Notes: generated by a model from the sequence alone, not told the origin. A DNA stretch of 64,000 nucleotides from Pseudovirgaria hyperparasitica (GCF_010093815.1 NW_022985561.1:996045-1060044), one strand, 5' to 3'. Shown: positions 1 to 11,609, numbered from the stretch's first letter. Numbers and translations are program-made.

Positions 1-2644
1 CAAAGCATGCGGGTCAACTACCGGAAATGGTTGTTCGAGGACAGAAGATGGAGGGTTTGTCATCCCCGAATGCAGGTTTTCCCAGCATTCCTCTGCAAAT
101 GCTGGTGTAATGGGCGCCATCAGATGAACAAGTACAGCTGTTGAGGCGTATTGTGTGTACTTGGAACAGCGTTGAGCGTGCTGGGCGATTTCATTGGTCA
201 GTTTGATCAGATCTGAAACAACTGTATTCAAGCTGTAGTCTGTTTCCAGCGATTGTGTGACTGAAGCGATCGTTTCCTGTGTGAGCAGCCATAGAGCAGC
301 GTCGCTGCCATGCAATGCTTGTAGGGTAAACTCATTGAGTGAGATGACGCTATCGCTCGGTTGACAGAGTCGCCAGAGCTTGCGGAACCAGCGCTGAATG
401 CCCACAATACGTTGAGGTTCCCACTCAAGCACTTCGCTCACTGGAGCCGCAAACAACATGTGAGCACGTGTTGCGTCCGCGCCAAACTCTGCAATGCATC
501 CTGCTGGATCGACACCATTATGTTTACTTTTCGACATCTTTTCAAAAGATATGTTGGGCGTAATCCCGCTACTTCGAATCTTCGGACTTTCGCCATTGCA
601 CGTATCTACCTCTGAGGGGTGCAAAAACTTACCAGTTGACGGATCTGAGAATGTTTTTCCATGAACCATACCTTGACTTATAAGTCGCTTGAATGGCTCC
701 CCGTTATTGTCATTCCGGTTTCCACGAGGCCATAGAGTCGTAGTGGCAAGGAACTTCGCGATGAAACGGGCATACAGTAGATGTAAGATTGCGTGCTCAA
801 CACCACCGATGTATATATCGACCGGCATGATTGCATCGGCGATCTCAGGAATCATGGGGACATCTGCAGATCTTGGTGTGAGATAGCGGAACATGTACCA
901 AGACGAGTCCATGAAGGTGTCCATCGTGTCAGTCTCGCGCTTTGCAGGCCCGAGACATTTCGGGCAAGAGGTCTCGAGCCAATCCGGTATGTGATCCAGT
1001 GGATTGCCTCCTTTACCTGTGAGCTGACCAGGCCTGAGCTTGGGCAGCTCAACAGGCAGATCCGAGTCGGGGACAGGAACGACACCGCAAGTATCACAAT
1101 GTACCATTGGTATGGGGCAGCCCCAGTACCTTTGCCGACTGATGAGCCAGTCTCTCAGACGCCAGTTCTCTGTTTTGAACGATTTTGCATCAGCGCTGAG
1201 AGATCCCAGAATTGTACAGAGCGCATCGATCGCTTGATTCGACTGCATTCCGGCGAATGAACCGCACGAGTCACCGAGGATGCCTTTCTTTGTGAAGGGC
1301 TCGGGAGATCCATCGGCTAGTCCGGAATGTGCTTCTTCGGTAAGACAATCTGCGTCAGAGCTTGCAGGATATATCACAAGTTTTATCGGTTGGTCAGTGT
1401 TCTCCCGCCAGAAGTCGAAATCGCGCTTGTCATGTCCGGGAACTCCCATGACTGCCCCAGATCCATAATCGTCAATCACATAGGGTGCTACGAATATCGG
1501 TATGGCCTGATCTTTCAAAGCAGGCTCAAGTACAGATACGGGATTCTCTGCGTATAAGTTCGGCAGCCGAAATCCAGATTTAGAATCGGGAGTGAGGTTA
1601 TGTGCAGCTTCGACGAAACACCGGAGCTCCCGGTTCTTCTCTTTCTCTCGTTTGACAAGAGGATGATTTAAAGAGAGAGCTAGATACTGAACCCCGAAGA
1701 CAGTGTCTAGCCTGGTCGTAAAGACCTCGGCCTGGTGTACTGCATGTTCGTGTTTAGAATGAATTCTGAAGTTGAGCCTTGCTCCCTGAGACCGTCCGAT
1801 CCAAGCTCGTTGTTGAGAGAGTACTCGAGCCGGCCAATTACCTGTTTCCTGCATTGATGTTAGATTATCGACCAAGGACTCCTGGAAGGCCTTAATACGC
1901 AGAAACCACTGTGAAAGACAGCGCTTCTCCACTTTGGCGCCGGACCGCCACGATAAGCCGTTGGCGTCCACCTGCTCATTTGCAAGGACTGTACCATCGA
2001 CAGGGTCGAAATTAACCCATGATTTCGCTCGGTATGCTAATCCGCTCTCGTAAAGCATCAAAAATAGCTTTTGTGTATGTTTGTAGAATGACGGATCGCA
2101 TGTCGTGATCTCCTGTGCCTCTAATCAGTAACGCCATAGTCTCATCGCAGATCCTGATTCATACTCTTTCCCAGTTGAATGAAGTTCCCATCGCCTTGAG
2201 CTGCTCCTTCATCTTCGCAATGTTCGAGCGAGTCCATTCAGCTGGGTCAACCCCTCTTTCTATCGCAGCATTTTCTGCCGGTAAGCCAAAAGCATCCCAT
2301 CCCATAGGATGTATCACATCGTAACCCCTCATGCGCTTGTACCGCGCAATAACATCCGATATAGTGTAGACTCGCAAATGGCCGAGGTGGAGTGTGCCCG
2401 AGGGATATGGGAACATAGGAAGAATGTATGCCGTTTTCTTCCGGCTATCGCGGGTGGCGCCAACTCGAAGCGAAGACGTCTGGCCTTGCTGCGCCCATCG
2501 TTTCTGCCATTTCGAATCGATGGCGGCGAAGTCGAGGCGAGGAAGGCTTGCAGCTTGGGAACTGTGAGACCTTGCGATGCTATTGATCCGAGTTCGCTGT
2601 GAAGACCAGCCGCGGTATCTGGCAATGGATTGAACGAGCTGCAT
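1..2644 (-). CDS. NAM2: Mitochondrial leucyl-tRNA synthetase (3' end beyond window)
   Basis: Charges mitochondrial tRNA-Leu with leucine; class Ia synthetase imported into mitochondria. ATG at 2644. Exon 1 is 2165-2644 and a 46-base GT-AG intron spans 2119-2164. Exon 2 runs open from 2118 to base 1 and continues outside, giving 866 visible residues. The first ~30 residues are rich in R and S, fitting a presequence. Visible family signatures are the HIGH-type motif [31 protein letters not shown], an editing-domain segment [30 protein letters not shown], and the KMSKS loop as [12 protein letters not shown] near 505-540. FPVVDPHAL at the window edge is typical of the anticodon-binding region, so little is missing. 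It is head to head with AIM32, with 108 bases between start codons. Family assignment is very secure. Confidence 0.96.
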
Positions 2645-2752
2645 CAGCAGACAAGCGCATGGTAAAACAGCTTAGTCGAAGGAGTGACGCGTAGGTAGCG
2701 ATTCGTCGCGTCCGAAGCTTTCGGAAGTCCGCAGTTCTCAAGATCTTAATGG

Positions 2753-3902
2753 ATGCCGAATAAAACCCGCTCCGCACCTCTACCACCCGTTCACCATCGC
2801 ATATTTCCCCTTCAATCCCCACCCCTCGAGGCAATGATCGCACGGAGTCGATGTTCCTTCCAGAGGGTACCGAAATCATGTCTTTCGGCATCAGCGTATC
2901 GGAGAGTCACCAGTGGGCGCGTGCGGATCAATGTTCCCTCAGCGTATCCGGTAGTTGAGAACTGTCCTGTGAACACATGCGAATGCAGAGCAATGCCCAG
3001 TGGGCTAGACATCGATCAGGAAAAGCCTTTAGGTGGGACTATGCCCGGCTACTCCGAGCAAATTCTTATCTCAACCGGTACAAACGAATGGGGAAGCCGC
3101 ATAGAAGAAGATGAGAACGCCTCGTTCATCAGGGACCTTAAGAGCTTCCTCACCAGAGGTGGAAAGTATATGGATGTACGTAACCTATAGTATACAGTAC
3201 AATTAATAGTAAGCACCGATACTGATCAAATTGTAGCCCTTCCATAACGTTATGGTCACGAACTCCTCTCTACCAGCTGATTCAGTTGAGTCATCGTCCG
3301 CATCAGCGTATCTTTTGCCCAGCTTCAAGTACGTCTCGCGCATTCCCGTGAATAGAACTTCAGTTGAGACGTTCTTGAAAGGGTTCGTTTTACCGGAGCA
3401 ACTACACGAAATGCATAAAGCCCTTACTATAGAACAAAAAGCCGCGCTTAGGAGAGATAGTTCGTTGCAGGAAACATTCTTTGTAAGAGATGTGGATGAG
3501 ATTCTGATTTTAATCTGCGGGCACGGCAAGCGTGACCAACGCTGCGGAATCCTTGGACCACTACTACAAAATGAGTTCAAAGATCAAATGCGTGCGAGTG
3601 GGTTTGATGTGCTTGAAACGGTAGCACACCAGGACCCAGTCGCGAGAACAAAGTCAGCTCTCCCACCTGTACGTGTCGGCATGATCAGTCACATCGGTGG
3701 GCATAAGTATGCCGGAAATGTCGTCATATACATACCGCCAAGCTGGCAGGCAAATGGTCTCCGAGGCAAGGGCTTATGGTACGGGCGTGTGACGCCGTAT
3801 CATGTTGAGGGAATCATCAAGGCGTCTATCATGGAAGGTAAGATTATCAAGGAACTTTTCAGGGGTGGTATCACCGAGCAAAGAGCAATTTTGAGACTAT
3901 AA
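2753..3902 (+). CDS. AIM32: AIM32-like sucrase/ferredoxin-fold mitochondrial protein
   Basis: Member of the fungal AIM32 family (thioredoxin-like [2Fe-2S] ferredoxin, 'sucraseferredoxin-like'), linked in yeast to mitochondrial redox and protein import. Exons are 2753-3175 and 3237-3902, joined in phase 0 across a 61-base intron; the product is about 362 aa. Diagnostic parts are ENCPVNTCECRAMP near residue 75, the cysteine motif ICGHGKRDQRCGILGP in exon 2 and the HIGGHKYAGNVVIY motif near the C-terminus. The ATG at 2753 is the first in frame. A second ATG at 2834, followed by an Arg-rich stretch, could be the real start of a mitochondrial presequence. The promoter is shared with the divergent leucyl-tRNA synthetase gene. 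Confidence 0.9.
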
Positions 3903-3942
3903 CAATGTTAGACTAATTACTTGCACATATATCAGTCGAGTG

Positions 3943-3970
3943 TAGTGAGACTTAGTGAGACTTAGTGAGG
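3943..3970 (+). repeat. Short 10-base tandem repeat
   Basis: The unit TAGTGAGACT is repeated almost three times just downstream of AIM32. It is followed by two copies of GTGTCTACT. No function is apparent. Confidence 0.7.
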
Positions 3971-4154
3971 TGTCTACTCATGTGTCTACTGATCAGACGT
4001 TTCTCAGATCATGATATCATTGGGCAACCTGAGGTAAAAGTCTTGGCGATGGAGCTTGGGCCTCCAGACTAGGTACCTATTTGACGCTCGACTTCGCTGG
4101 GCAGCAACAAAGAAAGCATCGTACTACTGCGAGACTTACCGTCGCGACTCACGA

Positions 4155-5180
4155 ATGACGGTCCGAATGGTCCAAAACTCTCTTTTTATGCGAATACGAC
4201 CGCGATATCTTGTTGCCATCGGGACGTCCATTGCCGGTATTTCCGGGTATCAATTGTACTGCAAAGACAATCACGCATCTCTGAATCCGGCCACATTCAC
4301 ACCTTTCTCAATAGAGTCTCGCGAACGAGTGTCTACAGCTAGCAAAGTCTTTACTATCGGACAAGATGCCCTATCGAACACCAACGTATTATCCGATATC
4401 TGGGGGAGGGCTATTTGGAGCATAGAAGTCAAGCAACCCCAGCTTCAGATCGCTCGGTCTTATACACCACTACCCCCCTCAGATGATGTATCCAATCCGG
4501 AGAAGCAGATTCGTCTGCTCATAAAGCAAGAGAAGGGCGGGGAGATGTCAACGTACCTACATAAACTTCCAGAATGCGCTACAATTGAGATACGTGGACC
4601 ACATGTCGAATGTGTGATACCTGAGAATACGAAAGAAGTTATTTTTCTTGCCGGAGGAACTGGCATTGCTCCTGCACTGCAGGTTGCTCGGGTACTTCGG
4701 CAAAGGCCAGGTTCACATGTCTGCATTCTGTGGGCAAATAGAACTATGGAGGAATGTGCGGGTGCGTCTATTGAAGATGAATCAAAATCTTCAAGCTGGA
4801 CAAACTGGCTAGGCTTGAACTCAACAGTGCGCACATTTGAGGCATCAACGCCCATTACGCGGCAGGGTCCCATTGTGAAACTGCTGGAAGGTTTTCGTTC
4901 AGAAATGCCTCAGTCGGAGGCGTCTACTTGCACCATTAAATATTACGTTGACGAAAAGCAAAAGTTCATAAAGCCTGCAGACATTGTGCAGCAGCTACAA
5001 GATTCACAGTCTATTGGCGTCAATACAGGGGCGAAGATCATCTTCGTCTCTGGGCCTGATGGATTTGTGAACTACTGGGCTGGGAACAAACTATGGATTG
5101 ATGGGCAAGAAACACAAGGACCACTTGGAGGAGTACTCTCTCGATTGGATCTTCAAGGATGGAGCGTCTGGAAATTATGA
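4155..5180 (+). CDS. CYC2: CYC2-like mitochondrial NAD(P)H/FAD oxidoreductase
   Basis: Single-exon gene, 341 aa from the first in-frame ATG at 4155 (the open frame extends further up but has no ATG). After a basic N-terminus there is one membrane segment (YLVAIGTSIAGISGYQLY, residues ~17-34), as in the inner-membrane protein Cyc2, which supports heme attachment to cytochrome c. The rest is a cytochrome-b5-reductase-type module: FAD-binding motif RSYTPLPP, nucleotide-binding LAGGTGIAPALQVAR, and a C-terminal FVSGPDGFVNYWAGNK with QGPLGG. Family knowledge supports CYC2 over soluble b5 reductase because of the anchor, the long insert before the C-terminus and the QGPLGG tail. A generic mitochondrial b5 reductase remains the alternative. 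Confidence 0.8.
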   Translation: MTVRMVQNSLFMRIRPRYLVAIGTSIAGISGYQLYCKDNHASLNPATFTPFSIESRERVSTASKVFTIGQDALSNTNVLSDIWGRAIWSIEVKQPQLQIARSYTPLPPSDDVSNPEKQIRLLIKQEKGGEMSTYLHKLPECATIEIRGPHVECVIPENTKEVIFLAGGTGIAPALQVARVLRQRPGSHVCILWANRTMEECAGASIEDESKSSSWTNWLGLNSTVRTFEASTPITRQGPIVKLLEGFRSEMPQSEASTCTIKYYVDEKQKFIKPADIVQQLQDSQSIGVNTGAKIIFVSGPDGFVNYWAGNKLWIDGQETQGPLGGVLSRLDLQGWSVWKL

Positions 5181-5673
5181 AACAGACAGTGATGAAATGC
5201 GTCACAGGGTTTTTTTGTTACATGCTCACCTTATCTCGATTTGACTCAACGATAATAGTCGGGCCGTATGGTGCATTGCATAAGCGTCGCCCAGTATGCC
5301 AAATCTGGAGCCTAAGCGAGAGGCGCAAAGACCACTAACAAAACAAGGGAACGCGCTGCGCAACTACTGTCGACTTCCAGCCCGGTATTTAAGTTGTGTT
5401 GTCGAAGCCTCCGACACCGTCATAAGTTCATATGCTTCTTGCCGGCCGCAATTACCGCACACTGATTTTCGGCGGTCACGTCGGCCTCGGCATCCATGTC
5501 CAGTGGGTATCATGATTAAGCAAAAGCGGAACTATCCCGACTGGACTTTATCTTATGAAATGCACGCTTGATAATGTATGGGATATACCTGTGCCACCCT
5601 CTTCTTCTGGTGTCTTATATCGTCCCAGTATACTCCATCTTGGCAGTTCATATCTTCGTGAAACACGACAACA
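5181..5673. other. Intergenic, no gene seen
   Basis: Spacer of 493 bases between CYC2 and the MFS transporter on the same strand. It should hold the CYC2 3' end and the transporter promoter. Open frames here look random. Confidence 0.6.
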
Positions 5674-7379
5674 ATGGAAGATGCTGAAAAATCAATGCCT
5701 GAGGCACCAGTCACATCGGCGGACGAGATGCCAGACCCAAATCAGCGACCGGACTGCTTTAGATCTACCGTTGAGGAGACGTTGTTTGTCTTGACTGCCA
5801 CCATGGCCGTTAGCATGACAAGTTTCCTACAAGGCTTGGTCATAGTAATATCATCGTTCGCCGGAGCCGATCTTGACATGTCAACAGCTCAAATTACCTG
5901 GATCACAGCATCCTCATCGTGAGATTCCCAGATCTTTCTGCCCTCGGTTTTAATATATTGCAGGCTTACCTCAGGAGCATTTCTGCTTTTTTTCGGCAAG
6001 GTCGCAGATATGTTTGGACGCCGGGCAATGTTTATCGGCAGTCTATTCCTGTTCGCCATCTTCGCACTCGTTACTGGGTTCTCGAAGAGCGCTATGGCAC
6101 TAGATGTCTTGAACGGTGTACTTGGGCTTATATCTGCCGCTGCCGTACCTCCGGCGCAAGGTATCCTCGGAAATGTATACGAGAAGCCGTCGAAACGCAA
6201 GAACTATGCCTTCGCCTGTTTCAGCGCTGGTAACCCCCTTGGTTTTGTATTTGGCTCGATCTTCTCTGGTATTGCTACGCAATTGTTCGACTGGCGGGCT
6301 TCGTTCTTCCTACTTGCAATAATCTACTTGGTGTTCAGCGTAATTGCCGTCTTTACGGTCCCAACCGATAACACCTCAAAGCTACCGTTCACTGTTGAGT
6401 CCCTGAAGAAGTTCGATGTTGTCGGGACTGCATTGACCGTTGGTGGCATCGGCTTGTTCTCAACCGCACTTAGGTGAGTAGCTTATTTCTATACTCCGAA
6501 CACTCTGACTGTCTGACAGCCTGGGTGGTGATGCTGTAAACGGGTGGACCACACCATACGTACTGGCATTCCTGTTCATCGGTGCTCTCCTCCTTGTTGG
6601 CTTCGTCTTTTGGGAACTATACTACGAATATCCACTTGTTCCGATGGGAATATGGAAGGACAGAGAGTTCTCACTGGTAAGAATACAAGGAATTCTAGAA
6701 TTAAAAGGCCGCTGACTTCCATAATAGTTGATGGGTATCCTCCTGCTCGGCTTCCTCGCCTTTCCACCCATGGACTTCTGGCTCGCACTGTACATGCAGC
6801 GCGTAGAAGGATACTCCGCTCTGCAGACTGCTGTCCACTTTCTACCTATGGCTATCAGTGGGACTTTAGTCAATATTGTAGCAGGTCTTATCTTACACAA
6901 AGTGTCAAACAAGTTCCTCATGGGGCTTGGTGCTGCGTCGTACACAGTGGCATTCCTGCTACTCGCTGTGCACCGCCATGGGAATTCGTATTGGGCATTC
7001 ATATTCCCTGCTTTGATACTGGTTGTGTGGGGCGCAGACTTCGAGTTCAATGTGGCAAATGTTAGCCATCATGCACAAAGGAGAGAGACTTCAATACCAT
7101 GCTAATCTTGTGATACAGATGTATGTCATATCATCGCTCGACAAGTCGCAACAGTCTATCGGTGGATCGATCTTTCAGACCACAGCCAAGCTCTGCGTGA
7201 CTGTCGGTGTAGGCATTTCGACTGCCATCTTCAATGCAGTCTCGGAATCGCCATCTAAGAGTGGGTACTATGCTAACAATCCGTATGAGCCGTATGCTGC
7301 TGTTGCCTGGTACTGTATGGGCTGTGCTGTCATCAGTGTGCTGCTTGTGCCATTCTTGAGAATCAAGACTCAGGGATAG
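5674..7379 (+). CDS. MFS transporter, 14-TM DHA2/ATR1-like
   Basis: Polytopic proton-coupled exporter, 501 aa. Five exons: 5674-5918, 5964-6473, 6520-6676, 6728-7060 and 7119-7379, with introns of 45-58 bases; all junctions keep the frame. The MFS signature GKVADMFGRRAMF follows the second helix. The segment VPPAQGILGNVYEKPSKRKN and then AFACFSAGNPLGFVFG is characteristic of the ATR1/YMR279C branch, which exports boron, aminotriazole and related compounds. VVWGADFEFNVAN and SSLDKSQQSIGGSIFQT are typical late-domain motifs. The last intron uses a weak donor (GTTAGC), yet it is required to rejoin the conserved frame. Substrate cannot be read from sequence. The N-terminal 35 residues are hydrophilic and cytosolic. 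Confidence 0.88.
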
Positions 7380-7547
7380 TCGTGTAATATAGAGCAGGAA
7401 GACCGTTCGTTAAAGCAGGGCATACTTCACCTAGAAACAAATTCAATGGTTTGCTATGATTTCGTGTGCCGTGACATCCTGCTAACTGACCAGCGTGTCT
7501 CGCTGTGTGTGCACAGGAATATATTGGCCTTGTCCGTTATTAGTATC

Positions 7548-7554
7548 TATAAAG
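7548..7554 (+). promoter_or_regulatory. TATA box of orphan gene at 7642
   Basis: TATAAAG lies 94 bases upstream of the ATG, in the context TCTATAAAGGAGCG. The orphan gene at 9382-10132 has the same TATAAAGGAG core. Confidence 0.55.
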
Positions 7555-7641
7555 GAGCGACGCTTTTCGATGCTCAGGCTCAGTCCATCAAGATACGTTC
7601 TTATCCTCCACAGACATAAAAACAAACACAGAACACTCAAC

Positions 7642-8397
7642 ATGGAGCAGAACCGTGATCAAGACACATACTCGTACAGCGAAACAGATCCAATAAACAT
7701 CAAAGCTATGATAGATGAATCACATCTCTATGAGGTGTACAAGTTGCACACAGAGATCTCATTGAAAGCCAAAATGACTCTTTCGGTTCTAATGAAAGAC
7801 AAGAATGCCGAATGTTCTGAGCAACATGAGCAAAACTATCATCTCATGGATATCTACGATGGACGTCTAAAAGATCTATTCTCAAGTCTTGAGGATATTG
7901 ATAACAACAAGTGTCACTTGCAGCGAACCAAAGTAGGGATTGCAGTTCATGGCATGGTAAAGTCTCTCATGACACGTTTTTCCGGTAAGACTCCACGGAT
8001 GTACTCTCCCTTGAAGCTGATGAATTACTCTACAGTCATCCAAGTCCACCGGTCTGAAGAATTCGAGCGGGATTACGGAGGCGATAAGATCAGTGACATG
8101 CTCAAGAACGCCGGGATAATCCGGGACTTCAGTGCTACCCTTCAGAAATTGTTAGAAACGCACGTCTACAAAGATAATTCCGAGTGGAGTCACTCAGTTA
8201 CAGATAGTTACAAAAAGATCGTCTCTATGTTCAAGGGGCTGTCTGGGAGAGACGACGTAACCTTTAGTGGATCTGGAGAGCGTTTTGAAGAGAATTTCAA
8301 AGAGGATTCTGAGGAGGATTTTGAAGAGGATTTTGAAGAGAATTTTGAAGAGGATTTTGAAGAGGAGTCTGACGAAGGGCTCTGGATGAAGAGTTGA
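7642..8397 (+). CDS. Unrecognised protein with acidic Phe-Glu repeat tail
   Basis: Single open frame, 251 aa from the ATG at 7642 (context CAACATGG; the frame extends upstream but without another ATG downstream of the TATA box). I do not recognise the family. Residues ~1-200 are predicted helical and charged, with no signal peptide or membrane segment. Residues ~215-245 are an acidic repeat built on EEDFEEDFEENFEEDFEE, encoded by 15-base units. Codon use is A/T-rich compared with neighbours such as NEO1. It sits alone in a gene-poor block, so it may be a lineage-specific gene. Expression is supported only by the TATA box and the long open frame. Confidence 0.55.
   Translation: MEQNRDQDTYSYSETDPINIKAMIDESHLYEVYKLHTEISLKAKMTLSVLMKDKNAECSEQHEQNYHLMDIYDGRLKDLFSSLEDIDNNKCHLQRTKVGIAVHGMVKSLMTRFSGKTPRMYSPLKLMNYSTVIQVHRSEEFERDYGGDKISDMLKNAGIIRDFSATLQKLLETHVYKDNSEWSHSVTDSYKKIVSMFKGLSGRDDVTFSGSGERFEENFKEDSEEDFEEDFEENFEEDFEEESDEGLWMKS
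8284..8370 (+). repeat. In-frame 15-base acidic repeat
   Basis: About five degenerate copies of GAGGATTTTGAAGAG encode E/D/F-rich peptide at the C-terminus of the 251-aa orphan. Copy number could vary between strains. Confidence 0.75.
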
Positions 8398-9381
8398 TGT
8401 ATTGAGGTGATGGACAGTAAGGTTAGCGCTCGATGCGCGAAGCTCAAGATCAGCTCACAAAATGTCCTCGCTGAGATTATTCCTCGTGTATTGCCTTCCC
8501 AGGCCGAGCAGTCAAGCGTAATTCCACCAGGTATACATCCACAGTAGACTAGAATACTACCTCCTTACTACCTCCCGCACACATCTACCAGGATGAAAGA
8601 CCCTAGAGAAGATTTATAAACACTCGCGTAGCATTCATTCATGGTCCAAAATCTGAGAGATAGATTGCGATAAAGTGAATAATAATATGGGAAACCATCT
8701 ATATGTGTCTAGAGAGTATATTCATAGACTGACACCTCATAGCACCGAGACCCAGTTTTTTTTAAAAGAAAAAAGGTTTATAACTAACACGCACCAAGCT
8801 TTATGACATATCTGTCATGCTTTATATAGGGTGGGATGATTTCTGTGTGAATTATCAATCTAGGAACACTGATTCATTCCCCCATAAATATACCCTTGTC
8901 TGTCTATCACCCGACACGAGGCACATATATGATAGACTTTATTAGATCTGGCTAATGAGGTCTTAGAGTCATATCCGATATGATACTTTTCTGTTCAGAG
9001 AGCGTCCTCTCAAGAGAGACATGTTCGCTGCTTCTTTCACAATATCGTTGCCACATTAGCGTATCACTCGAATTGCATGCTTACTTTCTAGCATCTCAAA
9101 TCAGTCTCGCTCAGGAAGTAGGTGACATGTACGTAGGTCTTCCCACTTGGCCGGCGCGGTAATATATCAGTGGATAGACTTGGTGTAATGACTTTGGCGG
9201 CCTAAACGCACCCCTATATAATCTTTCATTGACGATCAACCGTGGCAGTATGACGCTAGTTAGTACATACTACGTATACCATTTCTCCATCTTATCAGAG
9301 ATTATAGCATCACCGGGCAGTGTTTTGGTCTCAAAATTAGACATATCCCTACTGCGTATAGCAAGGGGTTATGTTGTCGCA
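8398..9381. other. Gene-poor A/T-rich spacer between converging orphan genes
   Basis: Nearly 1 kb without a credible gene, between the 3' ends of the two orphans. It holds an 11-base-period direct repeat of TACTACCTCC (8555-8575) and a T-run/A-run pair at 8754-8776. I see no transposon ends. Confidence 0.6.
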
Positions 9382-10132
9382 CTATTTTGGCACCAACGAC
9401 ACAGAGTCTAATGCCGATTTTCTTAGTTTCCATTTCTCTTCAACACGTTTCCCCAGTCCAAGCGTGCGCAAGACATGTGCCAGGTAGCTGGATTCGAACA
9501 CAATAGATTCGCGAAAACTGTCTTCGGTTGTATCTCCTTCTTTTCGGTCCAGGTGTTCTTGATACTGATCCACGCAATCTTTTATATTACGGTTACTTAC
9601 GTCAACATAAATGGCAAACTTCTCGAATTCTCGTGAGTACTCTCGAGTTTTGGTCCCAAATACTAGAAGAGTCAGCGTGAAGTCCTCGTCAGATCTATAC
9701 CGGTACAGAGAGTCTCTTGCCTCCATAGTATGACAACCCCATCGATCGCATTGCATTCCACAATTCTTTCAGGTTCACAGGCAGCGCCTGGGGATTCTCG
9801 GCCAGCTTCAGCCGATACTTCTTATCCTGAAAGGCCTGAGTTATCACCCTGGAAGCTACTAGAAAGTGCTCTGCCTCTAGTATAAAATCTTGGGCATCCT
9901 TGGCCTCTTGGGGGAGAGTGGCCTGTCTTTCTTCACTCGGATCAGGCGCCCGTTTTTTCCACTCTTTGATCGCGGCCTCGGCACTCAGTTCAGCGAACAG
10001 CGTCGTGCGAAGAATATCTATTTCGAAGAATACATAGTTGAAGAGATCATCACCACTCAGGCTTTCGAGATCAGTCGTATTGAGCTTCACGTCGGGAACA
10101 ACGGTTTTTCTTGAGGATCCAGAAGGAGCCAT
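9382..10132 (-). CDS. Unrecognised helical protein, two exons
   Basis: ATG at 10132 (MAPSGSSRKTVVPDVK). Two overlapping frames join cleanly if a 43-base intron (9695-9737, GT...TAG) is removed: exons 9738-10132 and 9382-9694, 235 aa. The first frame stops exactly at the intron's terminal TAG, which supports splicing. The donor GTTGTC is weak, so an unspliced 145-aa product or a frameshifted gene are alternatives. The protein is soluble, helical and rich in E, K and L. No known domain is recognised. Its promoter has a strong TATA box ~127 bases upstream. It faces the other orphan gene (7642-8397) tail to tail. Confidence 0.5.
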
Positions 10133-10258
10133 AATTGAAACGGAGCTTGAGATAAAAGGAGCCTTCGTAAAGTAGCTTTTGGTGAAATTTCAAGTCAGTG
10201 TTAGCCTGTGTCGATGGAGGTTAGAAGTAGAATGCGAATAATTTGGAAGCAAGACTCC

Positions 10259-10269
10259 TTTATATATAT
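10259..10269 (-). promoter_or_regulatory. TATA box of orphan gene 9382-10132
   Basis: On the minus strand the sequence reads ATATATATAAAGGAG, about 127 bases before the ATG at 10132. The TATAAAGGAG core matches that of the orphan gene at 7642. Confidence 0.55.
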
Positions 10270-11609
10270 GGAGCTCACTGAGCTGTGTCCGAATCTTCAC
10301 TGAACCCTAGCAAAACGATTATATGGCCGTACCTTTTAACCTCGCTTATATTCCACCTTCACTGTTCTGGGTTGTTCATGCTTAGTCTACTTGGTTTCTG
10401 TTCTTTGACCTCCGCTTTATCTGCTTTGACTGCCTAGCTCAAAGGGTCCCTGTGATATTCTTTGAAAGAACTTTCTAGCACGGAGTTATGGCTAAAAAGT
10501 CGTGTATTTCAGTCATGAGACTCATTCACCTTTCTCTCCAAGTGCATTTCAGTTCTCTCAATATATTCAATGTGGATCATATGTCCACTAACAAACCAAT
10601 GAGACATAGAGATTTCCCTCATTCACACCCATCGATTACCATTAAAAAGCCAAAACTAAGAGGAACTCCATTAACAGTGCAGTTAGATTTCTTCATAATA
10701 TTCCAAAGCGATCACAGAACAACTCTTGATGGGTTGCATGAGCTCTTAGTTAGGTTCATATTGTGTAGATGATTCGAAACCAGAACCATAGAACATAACA
10801 CAAGTAAGGTTCCAATGCCAAACTTGCTTGAACGCTATGAAGAGCCTGCCCATCATATACTCTGTATCACCGCCTTTGTGCTTGTTTTGAGACCTGTATC
10901 CATACCAGACAGTCAGTTGACATCCCGCATAATATGAGTCTTGTTAAGCAAGTGTATATCAAACCTCAATAGAACTCAAGCGTTGACTTGGATCCCTTCT
11001 AAGCCATGTCAATAGATTTGGGTGCAAATTTAATGCATTCCAACCTCACAAAGAATGTTACCTACTTATCTGCCACCGAGCTTGTTCTTTCTTTGTTCTA
11101 GGATCTGGTTCGTTCTTACTGGCTAGACATCATGCATCAACGACCTTTTGGATATTAAACTTGCGTCATGTAAAGTTTGTTCTAGATGTAACGTAAGTCC
11201 CAAACATGTATTTTCAGCACCGCCACGAATAATTCACCTTGTTAGCACTCTTGAAGTCATCTGTGAACCCGTATCCTGCCAACATGAAGTGCCTCGTCTG
11301 TCAAAACTCAAGAGATCGGATACAGGGACTCCAATATTCATGTGAAGCACTTTAGGGCTCTATCCTAAGATGAAGGTAACAATATGGAGGCTCAGCTTCC
11401 TCGCATATACCGCCCTTGCTTAGGCATGGTGGCTTTACTCGGGTCTTGTGTTACCAGAGTGAGGCAAAGGACAGACCTTGCCTCGATGAGTCACTATTGG
11501 ACTTGTCCATCGTCTTTCACCCACAAGTCTTTTATTATAACTCTATCACCATACAAACCCACAAATTGTACAGTAGTTCAAATCTGGAATGAAGTCTAAA
11601 ATAGCGAGC

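Noticed and set aside
9470-9500. GGATTCGAAC resembling a tRNA B box
   Set aside because: Lies within coding sequence and lacks an A box and cloverleaf at the right spacing.
10488-10772. 94-codon plus-strand frame in the spacer
   Set aside because: No domain, no promoter signal, A/T-rich random composition.
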